Source: Gigaspora margarita (Eukaryota > Glomeromycota > Glomeromycetes > Diversisporales > Gigasporaceae). From it: a stretch of DNA of 64,000 bases. The stretch covers positions 27,752 to 91,751 of the forward strand of contig WTPW01001658.1 of the NCBI GenBank assembly GCA_009809945.1. Reading direction: 5' to 3'. The first letter of the stretch is position 1; each line of letters opens with the position of its first letter. Positions 1 to 12,576 of the stretch are shown piece after piece. A program made the position numbers and the translations under genes. A model generated the notes under the pieces. It saw nothing but the letters and a program-made list of their open reading frames with translations. It did no database searches and had not been told where the DNA came from.

Positions 1-654
1 AGTATTCTATAACAGTATTAGACAAAGAATTGTAGCAACAATACAAGAATTCTGTAAAATTGATGAATATATTGTTTGTATAAAAATTATTAATAATATA
101 TACAATGAACATAGTGAACAATATTTGTATGATAATGGATAGTAATTTTGCCAGATGTGTTCAAACTACTGTAGTAATTTAATTTTCTACTCAAATATTA
201 TATTTAAATAGGTATTAGGATTTTCTTAGTTGCTTTACTCATCTTCTATTCCATCTTATTATATATCTAATTACCTTTTGGTATATTATTTGGTTCTATT
301 TCTTCTGCTTATTATATCTAGCCTTAAAATTATCATTAATTATGTGTGTAAAAAAATAAAATTGTCAATTAGTCAGTAAGTATAACAATAATATGATATT
401 TGAATATCAATTAAGATATGCCAAATTCTTTTAGTTATCTTTATTCAAATTTGCCATATTTATACTAAAGTCTATATATATTTTATTTCTAATATATAAA
501 TGATATTCTGATTAAATAAATAGATAGTTAGGGAAGTTCAGTAAATTATGTGATTAGGGATTACATAGGTTCTGACCCCCTGTGATAGGACTTTTGACCA
601 ATCAAATTTCACAAAACTCAAAAATAGCTTTGACCTGAAAATAAGCTATGCCAC
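1..654. other. AT-rich non-coding stretch
   Basis: No reading frame, tRNA-like or gene-like signal is visible. Around 585-650 there is a short motif (GACCTGAAAATAAGCTA) that also occurs at the ends of the TA-MITEs near 13.3, 25.7 and 31.3 kb, so this part is probably a remnant of such an element. Confidence 0.5.
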
Positions 655-1013
655 AATCAACAAAAGTTGCTACATAGTAAAGTCTAAATTTTACTAAGCA
701 AATCGATTAAAATCACTTAAGTAAACTTATTCAAAAGGTCAAAATACACTTATTATAAAATTTTCATAAGTATTAGAGAATTTTTTATTAATTGACTTTT
801 GATGTTTACGTTCGACAGAAAAATTAAAAATTTTTAAAAAATATATTCAACGAACGTAAAAATTAAAAGTTAAATAATAAAACTTTCTTCAATTTTAATA
901 AAAATTTCAAAGCATGTGTATTTTGATCTTCTAAATAAGTTTACTTAATCGATAATTATCGATTGACATAGTAGAATTTAGACTTTACTATGTAGCAACT
1001 ATCTGTGATTAAC
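655..1013. repeat. Palindromic MITE, family A (copy 1)
   Basis: The two ends are inverted repeats containing GTTGCTACATAGTAAAGTC on the left and its complement on the right. The halves read toward each other through AAGTAAACTTATT and its complement to a centre near 835. The same structure recurs at 14557, 16616, 39112 and 59435. It has no coding capacity and is a non-autonomous DNA element. The exact outer ends are uncertain by a few bases. Confidence 0.75.
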
Positions 1014-1732
1014 TAATAATCGATTTTGCTTCAATATTATTGGCTGTTTATACATATATATATAGGACGTGATAGATGGGCGACCCCTCTAGATAATTAC
1101 ATGATTTACTGCACTTCCCTTAGTACAAAATACTATTATTATAAATTTATAAAATCAGTATTTACCCATCACATATTACCTTTTAATCTATTTTATTATT
1201 ATTTATAATAAAGAGAGTAAGTACTAAAGTATTAAAATTCTATATAAAAATAATTACATTATTTAATCAGGAATAACTATTAAATATACTTTTCAATCAA
1301 TTCAAAAATATCATTAGTTTGTGAATATAAATTTTTATATATTGAATAACTGTCTCAATAAATATTCATTATTTAATATTATTCTTTAATTATATTACAA
1401 CTTATGAACTAAAATAATCTAAAAATTTTATATATTTTATAATTTTATTATAAATTTTAAAAAAAAAATTAACTCTTACTACTGTACTAAATTAAGTATA
1501 GCAAAATTTTAAAAAATATAACAATTTTATTTAAAGCTAATTTATACTAAATTTTTATTAATAAATATGATTCAAATTTTATACAAATATCAAAATATAT
1601 TTTAGCAAAATTTAAATAAAATTTATTGTATAGTTTAGTTTAAAATAATTTTTTTAGTACAAGATCCAAACAGATAGCTATTAATAAAATTTAGAGTTAG
1701 GATGCAATGTTAGGTTTTTTTTTAAATTTACT
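1014..1732. other. AT-rich non-coding stretch
   Basis: A 60-codon open frame at 1026-1208 has no family-like features and is treated as chance. The rest is A/T-rich sequence without recognisable repeats or genes. Confidence 0.45.
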
Positions 1733-2067
1733 AAAATGCATCTATAGTATTGACCACTATGTTATACAAAACTATTAGAATAGCCAATCAAAATTTAAGA
1801 TTAGGTGTAACATAAAATTTCATGATTTTTTAAAAAAACATTTATATCTTAAAATTTTGCTTATGAAACTACCTTTGGGGCTCTAATAAAAAAATTTTTT
1901 GCTAAATTTGTATTTATAATGTTCCCAATAAAATTCCAGGCCTCACCCTAACCCTAAAGTAATTAAAATTTATTTTTTGTTTTATAAAAATTTATTTTTT
2001 TTGGGTTTGTTATACAGATTTGCAAATCTAATTTATCTATAGTGTAAAATACTATAGGTGCATTTTA
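1733..2067. repeat. Candidate MITE with imperfect inverted ends
   Basis: AAAATGCATCTATAGTATT at the left is matched by the complement of AATACTATAGGTGCATTTT at the right. The interior (AGCCAATCAAAATTTAAG, then GTGTAACA, and a CCTCACCCTAACCCTAA tract) resembles the interiors of the elements at 4751-5093 and 46532-46870, so all three may be one MULE-like family. No target duplication was resolved here. Confidence 0.45.
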
Positions 2068-2112
2068 TAATAATTTTTTTTTATATAATATAATATGTAT
2101 AATATATATTAG

Positions 2113-2875
2113 TTATTCCTTAATTTGTAGTCTAATGCAAGCAGATTTGCTTGTGTTTTTTACTTTATTTTTTTTTAGCTCTAATTTACTTTTTTAAAAT
2201 ATTAAAACAATTAAATAAACTTTGTATGATACAATTATATTTGAAAATAAGGATTACTTTTTTGCAAAATTAGTTTTTATATTATAAAAAAAAATAAGGT
2301 TATATATACTATATTTTATCATAAATAAGCACCCCTTTTTTGAAATTAAATTCAAATAGCTTGAAAACCATTTAATCAAACTCAATAAAAATTTTTTTAA
2401 CTTAAACTTTATAAATCTATAAAATTTAAATAAATAAATTTTTATTAAGTTAAATTAGATAGTTTTTAAACTATTTTAGTTTAAAAGTTTAAAAAAAAGG
2501 GTACTTATTCATAATAGGATATGGTAAGTAAAATAGATATTTTTTAAAAAAATTTTTTTTAAAAGTTTTATTATAGTTTTTTTGTGATTTTATTTAGTTT
2601 TAGTTTTAAATTTATGGATGACAACTTTAATTACCGGTATTACAACTTAAGTAATTTTTTATAAAATTAAAACTTATATTAGAAATAAAAGTTTTTTTAT
2701 AGCAGAAGCATATAAAATTAAAAAATTTAAAAAATTTTTTAATAGTAAAAATGCTAATACAAAAAGTTTTTAAATTTTTATTATACTAAAGTTCTTTAAT
2801 AATTTTAAAAAATTTTTATAATAAAGTTAATAAAATAAAACTAATATTATATTTTTTATTTAGAAAGTATATACC
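2113..2875 (-). repeat. Truncated copy of the 15505-16162 TIR element
   Basis: The sequence matches the reverse complement of 15.6-16.16 kb along its length. Matching landmarks include a GCAAGCAGATTTGCTTGTG end and internal runs such as TTATTTAGTTTTAGTTTTAAA. One terminus is missing. It is interrupted at a TA by the palindromic MITE at 2309-2524; the copy near 16 kb shows the uninterrupted site. Confidence 0.65.
2309..2524. mobile_element. Palindromic TA-MITE ('AAGCACCCC' family), copy 1
   Basis: This 216-bp near-palindrome is flanked by TA on both sides. Its ends read CTATATTTTATCATAAATAAG and, inverted, CCATATCCTATTATGAATAAG. The unoccupied site (TTATATATAAGCTAAAAATAG on the complementary strand near 15.98 kb) has a single TA, which supports a TA target duplication typical of Tc1/mariner-related elements. 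A second copy lies at 26502-26721. Confidence 0.8.
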
Positions 2876-3336
2876 ATAAATCAGCAAAAATAAGCACCTT
2901 CGAAAATAATCATCCTCTGCAATAATTATTAATCTCCGAAAATAAGCATCCTCTAACTGAAATTAGCCATTATCTATATAATTTAATATTATTAGTAAAT
3001 CAAACCTTAAAATCTTCATAAGTGATCTTACTTGGACTAATATTTTTAAAATAGTTCAATTATATTTAAAATTAATCTACAAGCTTTGTATTACAAAATC
3101 AGATTAGATCTTTTGTTTATAATTAGATCTTTTTTTTCAGTATTTTTTTTTTTTTTGTTTTTTCTCATTTTTTTTATTTTTTAATTTTTTTTCTTTTAAT
3201 TTTAGCACTTTACAAGAACACCAACCTAACTTTTTTAATACTTTGCAAAAAAACCAACAACTTTTTGGCACTTTGTAGGAATACTAATTTGGCTTTGCAA
3301 ACCAACTCAGACTTCTGATACTTAGCAAAAATACAC

Positions 3337-3797
3337 TAGTAATTGTACTTAGCCAAAAAAATATTATTTGGTTAACCGGCAAGTAAACCCACAGGTTACT
3401 CAGATAATCAATAGATATATCTAGACATAAAATCTTACTTGTTTTACTCAAGTAAGCTGCTATATGATTGGTTATATGAATTATTGTAGCCAATCAAATT
3501 TTATATCTGTTCTATAATCTGCTTAGTAATATATAACAAGTATTTTAAGTTATGGAATATAAAAGCCTTGTGTTTGATGACACCTATTAGTTACAATTCA
3601 TTATTAATATTTGATTACCCAGTTATTATTTAGATCTTCCTACTTGGGTATTAGCCAGGTATATCTACTCAGGTATTACTTGGGTGAATCTACCCAGGTA
3701 TTACTCAGGTAAATCTACTCAGTAACTCTAGTCATTACTTGATTAACTGGTTAACCGTGAGTAACTCAAGTAATACCCGACTTGAGTACAATCTCTA
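3337..3797. mobile_element. hAT-type MITE with 8-bp target duplication
   Basis: The ends TAGTAATTGTACTTAG and, inverted, TAGAGATTGTACTCAAG form short terminal inverted repeats. They are flanked by AAATACAC and AAATATAC, an 8-bp direct repeat with one mismatch, which is the hAT signature. The element sits inside the 2-kb repeat copy. Its interior has iterated CTACTCAGGTATTAC-like motifs (3650-3730) and no coding capacity. Confidence 0.8.
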
Positions 3798-4750
3798 AAA
3801 TATACAACAAATTTTTTTAGCAATTTTTAAATTTATAAGAATATTTCTTTAGAGAAATAATTAGTTAAGCGAAGTATTTACAAGTTTTTGCAAGTTTTTG
3901 CAAGATTTCACTTTATTTTTTTATTTGCATTTTTTGTTTTTTTTTTTTAATTTTTTTTTATTAATTTATTTTATTTTGGACTTTGTAAAAACACAATTCT
4001 TACTTTCTAGTACTTTGCAAGAAAACCAATTCAGATATTTTTAGCATTTTGTAAACATTAATCTGGCTTTTAGCAATTTCTGAATTTGCAAGAACACAAA
4101 CTCTTACTTTAGAAAAATAGAGATTTGGTGCTCTTTATTTTTTTTTTATTCAGTTTGCTTATATTTTTTGTTTTTTGTTTGTTTTTTTTTTTTTACTTAT
4201 TTTTTAATTTTTATTTTATTTATTTATTTCTGTTTTCTTCAGCACTTTGCAAAAAAACAATATGATTTTTGGCACTTTACAAGAACACTAACTATAAAAA
4301 CACCAACTCTAACTTCTCTGATACTTTGCAAGAACAAACTAAATTTTTCTGACAATTTGCAAGAATACTAATACTTCTAAGAAGTGTTTTTTTTTATTTT
4401 TTACTTCTTTACTAATTTTAAAAAGTATTTAGAAAAAAGAGCAAAATGAAGATGATAGCCAAAACAAAAGAAAAAGCCAAAGCAATTATGATAGTTAAAC
4501 CTAAAAAAGTAAAATAATAGCTAATTGTAAAGTGAGCAAATATAAGCATAAGATTAGTTTTTTTATAGAATAATATGCAATGAAATATGAAAGTAGTTTA
4601 AAATATTATATAATATAAAAATAATACTGTTTTTTTTTATTTTTTTATTTTTATTTTTTTTTTTGTTTCAATTTTTTTTTTGATTTTATTTTTTTTCGTT
4701 GTTTTTTTTCATTTTTTTTTATAAAGAATATATTAATATATTATAAAATG

Positions 4751-5093
4751 AGAGTTATTATTTATTGCCAGTGCGATGCATCGCTACTCCCAATCGACCA
4801 ATCGGGATGCAGGATCAAGTGTAATGTGAAATTGAAGCAAAACAATCTTTTTTTAAAAAATCGCTTCTAACTTAAAATTTTGACTAAGAAACTACACTTT
4901 TTTCTTGACAAAAAAAATTCTTTGTGAAATTTTGGGTTAGAAGAACCTTCTAACTTTTGCTCTGCCAAACTCTAACTCTAATCATAATGCAATCACTATT
5001 TGTTTTGTTTTAATTAATATAAAATCAAAACAAACAAAATGATTGGTCGATCAGGGGTAGCGATGCATCGCACTAGCGATAAACGTTAAAATT
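4751..5093. mobile_element. MULE-type MITE with 9-10-bp target duplication
   Basis: The inverted ends share CAGTGCGATGCATCGCTAC, and the termini are flanked by the direct repeat TTATAAAATG (4741-4750 and 5094-5103). A 9-10-bp duplication is typical of Mutator-like elements. The orthologous part of the 2-kb repeat at about 21.98 kb lacks the insert. It is non-coding. A related element of nearly the same length lies at 46532-46870. Confidence 0.75.
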
Positions 5094-5672
5094 TTATAAA
5101 ATGTATAATATTGATTAAAAATATATATTTAATTTAAAATATAATATATAATAATAATAAATAAAAATTAAAATAAAATAGCTCAAAAAAAACTCTCTCT
5201 GCTGATCCTCTGTACACAAACAATTACAGAAAAAATTTTAAAACTGTGCAAGAAATACGCAGATAGGCTCTAATAAACACATAAAATGACTATAAGAAAA
5301 AGGAAAGTTTGCAAAAAACTACCTAGAGTTACTTATTACAATAAAGGCCCGACAAGCTAATACGGTCATCTGGAAAGTGAACTTGGCAAAAACTCTCTAC
5401 GAGTTAGTCATGAGCAAAAATTTGGGGAATTGGACTAGACCCTGTAACATCGATCACTGAAGTCAAAACTGGTAGTAAACAAGTAAACAAACATACACGT
5501 ATGTGTGACTGGTCTGCACAACTGAAAACAAGATAAGAAAACACAGACTGGTTAATACACCCGGACAGAAACCACGTGGTGAATAGGAGATCTGGAATCT
5601 CGAAGAATAGAACATTCTAAAAAAAAAAAAAAAAGATTGACATACATTTAGAGCCATTATAAGAAAAATTCT

Positions 5673-7070
5673 ATGGAATTTTTGAACAGCTTCAAGGACC
5701 TCTTCAGTAGGCCTGAAAACGAAATCACTGAAATCATTATGAGCCAAGAAAAGCTTATATTGGAAAGGGATAAACAAGTGGCTAGCCTACTCGGCATTAC
5801 CTATCCTGGCACAGTTTTTATCATAAGAAAAGTATGCGAAATTATAGAGTAGAACCAACTTGGAGCCACACAAGAAAAAGAAAGACCCCAAGTTTCCGAA
5901 ATAGAAAGTTTAAAAAAACTAGAGATACCGGAAATTAAAAGTCGCATAAGCAAAAAAATTGCAATAACAATACAAAAAGGAGGTCACTCAGACTATGGTA
6001 CAGAGGAATTAGAAAACCAAGTGTTAAACATCATAGAAACATCAATAGATGCAGAAAAGGGAGGTATTTACAGTATCGAAAAAGAAAATGGAACACCTTC
6101 AAGTAAGGGTTCTAAGGAAAAAAATATACTCGCAATAGGCCAAGAATCGAGTAAAAAGAGTAAACCGATGGAACATGCCCACATAGCCTGTGAGAATGCT
6201 TTAGGGTCAGTCACCGATTTGGAAACAGAAGTTCAAAAAAAAGAGGAATCACAAATAAGTGAACATGTGGATGAAGCACAAGACTATACAATGTGGGACA
6301 TCCCATCATACTATACCACAAAAGAAGTTACAGATGTCCTCAAAAAGTATGGAAAAATTAAAGTGAAAGCATGGAATACTAAAACAAGAAATAAGACGGT
6401 AGTAGTAGGAGTACTGTTTCATAATATAGAAAAGATGAGACTCTTGGAAAACACATGGGTAATACCAATGTCTAGTGGAAAGGTATCAAGAATTACGAAA
6501 AGCGACAACCAACTAGAAACCCTGACAGAAAGAGCCAGGTTCAAAGCTACAATCAAAAACCTACCATACCATGCACAGGAAGTGCTNCTACTTCGNCAAC
6601 TTAAGANATTTGGAGTTGTTGCAGTACATATTCCAACTAACAGTAATAGAAATCCCAAGAGCTCAGCATCNGTTTACTTCAAGTCACTAGAAGAAAAAAT
6701 AAAGGCCACAAAATGTAATATTAGTTACTATAATACAAAACTGTTCTGGAAACCAGAAGACGGAGCAAGCAATATTGACCGTGACAAAAGCCCTGCTAGA
6801 AGAAATAGCAGCAGGCATAGATCAGAAGGAAGGGTCAATACAGAAAGCTGGCTACAAGAATATACACAGAGTAGCAGCAGAAAGAGAGAAAAAAACAGGA
6901 CAAGAGGTCCAGAACAAAAAAATGCTACCACTGAAAAAAGTAAACGAGAGAACGAGAAGAAGGCGGAATATAAAGATGACAATCAGACAAGCCTCCTTGA
7001 AGAAATATTAAAAAGACTCTCCGCAATAGAAGAAAGACATTTTGGGGAAAGAATCCCCAATCGCTCCTGA
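5673..7070 (+). pseudogene. LINE ORF1, RRM-type RNA-binding protein
   Basis: The ATG at 5673 opens a 465-codon frame that ends at 7070. One in-frame TAG at 5850-5852 (codon 60, after CEIIE) interrupts it, so the downstream open part starts only afterwards. The N-terminal part is charged. Two RRM-like folds can be seen: roughly residues 204-280 (MWDIPSYYTTKEVTDVLKKY, then VVVGVLFHN) and roughly 288-360 (KATIKNLPYHA, an RNP2-like strand, then SSAxVYFKS, an RNP1-like strand). The C-terminal 100 residues are rich in K, R, E and S and probably bind nucleic acid. ORF1 proteins coat LINE RNA; RRM-type ORF1s are known in several LINE clades. Four ambiguous bases (6588-6671) leave unknown residues in the second RRM. 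The role is inferred from position and fold, not from a close relative. Confidence 0.8.
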
Positions 7071-7162
7071 GAGGCGCCACAGGCATCTCTAAGAACACGA
7101 AAGCACTACAGAGTGGAGGTAGTATAAAAGAAGGTGTAGAGGTAGAGGAGAGTTATTTCGAG

Positions 7163-10100
7163 ATGTTAAGTATTGGAACACATAACATTAATAGGATTAA
7201 GACAAATAGTAGTAAACTAGATTTCGTAAAAGACTATATGAAGGATTCAAAAATAGATATTTTAGGTTTAGTAGAAACAAACTGGTTAGAAAAGGAAGGA
7301 AAATTTGCAACGAAGAAGTTTGAGAACTATCATGGGTTCTGGACTTCAGCGGATGAGAGTAAAGCAAAAGGGTCTGGAATAGGCTTAATCATAAATAGCA
7401 AATAGGAAAAACACATAGCAAAAGTAGAAAAAGTCTGTCCATATATCCTGTCAGTCACAATGCTCTTCAAACGGGTAAGCATCGAGATTATAACGATATA
7501 CCAACCCCCGAATGACCAAGAACTAGAAGAGAAGATCTACAAGTATATAAAAGGAAAACTCACAGAAGAAAATGGAAAGTGGACCAAATATCGTATCATT
7601 ATCGGTGATTTTAATCAAATAGCATCAAGGATGTTAGACAAAAAAGGAAAGAGAAAGGAGAACCAGCAAAAAAGGCCTAGACTCCTCGACCTGCTAAGTT
7701 CATACAGATACAGGAACGCTTTCCGAGAAATGAATCCAGAAAAAGAAGGGTTCACATGGAAAAGAAACGAGCAAGCTTCATGAATTGACTATATATGGAC
7801 GAGTAACTCGTGGGATAACCAGTTGGTAGATTGCAAGATAAAGAACATGTCTTATAACAGGAAGCAACCACGATATAGTACTGGCAAGACTAGTAACCAA
7901 TATAGAGAAAAGGAAAGTTTTAGAACACCAACTGAAAAAATGGAGAGAAAAAAAAAGAATACAGCTTGATTTAAAAACGCTAACGGAAGAAGATTAGGAA
8001 AATTTTAGAATGGGTTTGGATAAAGACCTCTGTGGTCAGGAAGAAAACAAGGCTATAGACAAAGAGGATTTGGACTCTATGTGGGAGGTATTCGAAAAAT
8101 CGCTAATACGAGCAGTAAGAAAATACCTACCAAGAAAGGAAAAAAGGCCCGCAATAGAAACATGCAATACAGAAGCAAGAGACACAGAAGAGGTAGATAT
8201 TAGAAAAGATATTAAAGCCCTAGGGAAAATACAGTGGAAGCTGAGAAAGCAAGAGAATAAAGAAAAAGGAAGGTTAACGATCGAACAAAGGCGGGTATGT
8301 ATAGAGATAATAGAAAGAAGAGAGCTCAACAAATACGATCACATACACACAGAAGATCTCCTGGTAGAGGAAAAGGTCGTAAGTTTTTGGAAAACACTGG
8401 TCGTGCAGCTAAATCTAATGCTCAAGCAAAAAGAAGAACAAAGAATAAGAGGATATATCGAAACAAGTCACGACATGATTGTTAAGAACCAAAAGAAAAT
8501 GCTAGCAAGCTTACTAGATAGGCCTTATAAAAAATTAAACTGAACAAAGTCATAGTCCGGGACAGTGATGATGAACCTGTTCTTATAAACAAACCAGAAG
8601 GTGTACTGGAGGAAGTACGGGCCCACTTCAGCAGTCAATACCAAGAAAAAAAAGATTAAGAAAGATGAGATGCCAGAGAGATGGAAGACAATCTACAAGC
8701 CACAAGAAAACATCAAGCCAGAATGGTACGATGAAGTGGGGAAAAATGTTACTATAGAAGAGTGGGAAAACGCAGTGAGAGACACTAAAAACAATTCAGC
8801 GCCAGGACAGTCCAGAATCACATATCCAATGCTAAAGAGAATAGGAAAAAGAGCCAAAGAATCCCTATCAGAATTGGCATCAGAGTGTCTAAAACAAGGT
8901 GCGACTCCCAGAAAGTGGAAAGCGGAAATGCTATACCCAATCCCAAAAAACGAAGAATGGAACTACAACCTGAATAATGTGAAACCAATAGTGCTTATTG
9001 AGGTTGTAAGAAAATGCACCATAAGGGTATTGATAGCTAGATTGTGTAAAGTATTAAAGGACAATGGCATCTTGCAAGGGTTCAATTATGCGGGCTTGCC
9101 AGGTGGGGGTACAGCAAGTCCAATTCACATAATTAATAACATAGTCGAAGATGCAAAAGAAAGAGGAAAAGAGTTGTGGATTGCCTTTCAGGACATGAAA
9201 AAAGTGTTCGACTCAGTCAGTCTAAAGATGTTAAGACTCTCATTAGACAGAATAAAGGTACCACCATGCATAACCTCCTTCATCATAGCATTATTCGATA
9301 AGCGTGAGATAGAGGTAATAACTGGACTGGAAAATACGACAAAGTTCCAGGCTATAGATGGTATCAACCAAGGAGAAGTAATCTCCCCCCTGGTTTGGCA
9401 GATATTTTACGATCCATTACTAACGGCAGTCCAGAGACGAGAAGACCTGGGTTATGAGATTCAAATAGATTGGCCCAAAGACATCTACGAATTAAAACTC
9501 GACAAGGTGAAATGGAGACAAGCAACCATGGCGTACGCTAATAATACAGTGTGGCTAGCAAAATCGAAAAGTGAAATGACAAAAATAATTGCAATAGCCG
9601 AAGAGTTTTTTGAAATTAATGACATTAAGATCAATGGTAACAAATCTGAGTTAATTGTCCTCAACTCAAGAACCAAGAAGAGCACCCCAGGAACAAGCAA
9701 GAGATTCAAATAGGAGGAGTTACAGTTAAGACAAAAGAAAAAGAAAAGACCACAAAGTACCTAGGAATCTGGCTATCAGAGAAGAAAGAAAAAGAATATT
9801 ATACAGAAATCGTAAGAAAGGAGGTACAGCAAGTAACGTGCGCAATCCGGAAAAAAAGAATGAAACTAGGCCAGCTAGTATACATAAATAACAGGGTCCT
9901 GATCCCCAGATTAGAATACCGACTACAATGCCAGAAAACACGTGCATAAATTTGCATCGATCACTGTTAATGATGATAAAAAATAAAGTGAATCTAGCAA
10001 AAACCCTAGCAACCTCTACAATTACACACAAAAATATAATAGGGGTGAGAACCCTATAGCAAAATCAGATTTTACACCACTTTACAGAGTTAACGATAAG

Positions 10101-12576
10101 GCTAAACGATGATAGTGGGCTAGGGCAAACCATGTGGATCAGATTAATGCAAAGTCAATTGCAATCCAAAAGCACAAAAAGCATGCTAGAAGTCAAATGC
10201 ACGAGACTGGCAAGACATAACATTAGAAATAATCTAACTTTCAATATAATTAAGCTGGCCAAAAGGTTCGGTCTTGAAATTAGAGACTGCAAGAACACAG
10301 AGATGCTTAATTTTGCACAACAAGATACTGAGTTGGTAGGACTGCTAAAAAAACAGAGCCTAATAAGCTACTATAATGAGAACAAGCTGCATATCTACAC
10401 AGTAGAACAGTTGCTAGACCCAAGTGGAAACAAAATGATCACATGACAGCAAGCCAAAAAGATAAGAGGACAAGGATGCAGCAGAAAAAAGGCAACATGG
10501 TTCTCACAACTAGAACAGGAATTAATAGCAGAGGCCTTAGAAACAAGAGAAATTAAGGATAAATACAAAAAGGCTGGAACAAACTGACAATTTTGTAAGG
10601 CCGAGTTGAGAAATATCTCATGCGACAAAAGAAGAAAAGATTGGATAATTTTTAGTACGAAGAGTAGTCAAGAAGACTACGAATTCGCTAGAATCCTTAA
10701 GAAGAACGAGAACAAAACAATGCTGCTACAACACTGGGTAAGATCAGAAGAACCAGGGGGACAGGGCCACAGGCTTAAAGAGTGCCAAGGCTGTGAGCTA
10801 ACAGAAGGCAAAGAAGAAAGGAAATGCGTACTCACTAAGGCATTTAAGAGTAACAAAAGAGCGATTGACAAGAAGCTGTTTCAGAAAAGCAAAGAGAATG
10901 AGGGTACGCAGTACAAACTAGTATGTGATGTAGCGCATTTAGTCCCCTTCGAGAAAGCGACTCCGAGCACAAATAGATAATTAGAAGAACGACCCATTTC
11001 AATGATCATTGTGAAGACATACGAAGAAGAACTCATAGAAGATCAAGTAGAGGGAGCGGAAGTACGAAAGAGATTGAAAGAAGTATGGAATAAAATTAGG
11101 AATGGACAAAGATTCGAGGTGTTTTCAGACGGGTCGTTGAATAATAGCATGGAAGGATTGGAGAAATCAGACTTGGGAATCGGCTAGGTTATTAGTAGCA
11201 TAGATAATAAGATAGTAAATATAGAATTTAGTTGTAGGTTTAGTGACTGGCCCGCTTCAACAAGAGCTGAATTAGGTGCGATTTGGACAGCGATACTAGC
11301 TATGCCACATGGGGCGGAAGTTCATATACACACAGATAGTGCTTGCGCAATTGATGCTATTAAAAAAGAAAAAAAGGTTTCAAGAACACGTGAAGACCTG
11401 AAGCTGAAAAATGGAAGCGTCTTATGAGCAATTATAGGGTGTTGGAAAAAGAAAAAATTAAGGCTTCATACGCATAAAGTGAAAAGTCATAGCGGCAACG
11501 TAATGAATGAGAAAGCAGACAGACTCGCCAAAAAAGGTGCAACGGACCTGCACCTGGTCAAAGTAAAATCAGAGCTCACTAGAACAATGTCGGTTTATCC
11601 TCAATGGGAAAATAGTATAATAGATCAACCCCTAAGAAAGTTCGTTAACACAATGATGATTGCGCATTATGACACTGAGTGGGCATCTCTGAGTACTATG
11701 GAAGACTTGTTGCAAAACGTGGCAGAAGAGTCAAGTAGCAAGAATAGATAGTGAGCACTATGGGACAATATTGGCAGAAACAAAGGCCAGCATTGTACAA
11801 GTGAAAAGAAAAGTAGGGCTTGGGTCTTCCAAATTAAATGCCTAGCCAAACAGCTCCCAACAAAAGCCACTCTCTACAAAAGAAGACCTGAAGTATACGA
11901 GACCAACATGTGTATCAGCTGCCTAAGAAAAGAAGAGTTGCAAGATCACTTAGCGTCCTGTGAAGTTTATAGAATCTTGTGGAAGAGAGTGCGCAACGAA
12001 GTCTGTAGATATGTGATGACAAAGGTAAAAGAAAAAGACGACCTCTTGACAGTCGATGAAACAATATGGGAAGAAGCATTCTTTAAAAGTACTACTAAAG
12101 AAAAAGAAGCTAGTCAAGCCACGTTAATTAGAGGATATATCCCAAAGAAGGTTGAGGAGAAGGTCGAACAAGAAATCTGCGGAAGGCCAAAAACGAAAAA
12201 GAAGATCTTATTTCTCCTGGTTCGCAGCTTTTGGAAAATATTTTACAAACGAATATGGTGCTTTAGATGTGAAGTTTTTAATGAGTGGGAAAAGGCAAAG
12301 GGAATATCAAGAAAACAGAAGAAAGAAAAGATAGATAAGAGAAGCGTGAAACCTGGAGGGAAAAAAAGAAAAGAGAAGGATACAGAAATAGAGAAGGAAA
12401 ATATACAGCGAGGGCAAGACGAAACCACAAAAAAAAATGAAGGAGAAGAAAAGAAAAGAAGGACATTTGGTGTCGCTAAGGACATAATAAAGAACTTTAT
12501 AACTAGCTTTAGTAGGCCGGCTTGGTCTTCTCTGTTAAAGCCAGTTTACAAGAAGGACAAAAATGTTAATAGCTAA
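7163..12576 (+). pseudogene. LINE ORF2: endonuclease, reverse transcriptase, RNase H
   Basis: The frame opens with ATG 7163 (MLSIGTHNINRIK), the start of an apurinic-type endonuclease. Visible endonuclease motifs are LGLVETNW, IIGDFNQ, IDYIWTS and, after a frameshift near 7850, GSNHDIVLARL. Stops lie at 7403 (TAG) and 7781 (TGA, expected R of SRIDYIW). The reverse transcriptase lies in 8601-9713: NSAPGQSRITYPMLK, LPGGGTASP, FQDMKKVFDSV (first catalytic Asp present), GINQGEVISPLVW and MAYANNTVWLA. The last should be YADD, so both catalytic Asp residues are lost. A thumb motif (INGNKSELIVLNSR) and KYLGIWLSE follow. RNase H (about 11100-11560) keeps its acidic residues in FSDGSL, RAELGAI, IHTDSA and NEKADRLAKKG but has stops at 11185 and 11425. 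A zinc-knuckle CISCLRKEELQDHLASC is near 11.93 kb. Confidence 0.9.

Larger units (their letters stand above)
3060..5170 (+). repeat. 2-kb low-complexity repeat family, copy 1 (left part)
   Basis: A long T-rich tract carries dispersed variants of GCACTTTGCAAGAACACCAAC, followed by an AAGTATTTAGAAAAAAGAGCAAAATGAAG segment and a TATAATAATAATAAATA tail. The same order is found at 20080-22150, at 56105-58032 (inverted) and at 63185-64000. This copy is broken by a hAT-type MITE (3337-3797), a MULE-type MITE (4751-5093) and the LINE that begins at 5171; it resumes at 13267. Open frames inside it (for example 4168-4371) are low-complexity and not considered genes. Confidence 0.75.

Noticed and set aside
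5673-12576. Alternative genetic code with TGA as tryptophan
   Set aside because: Several broken transposon frames have TGA where W is expected, but uL11m and PEX14 end at TGA in the family-correct position and use TGG for W. Decay explains the stops.
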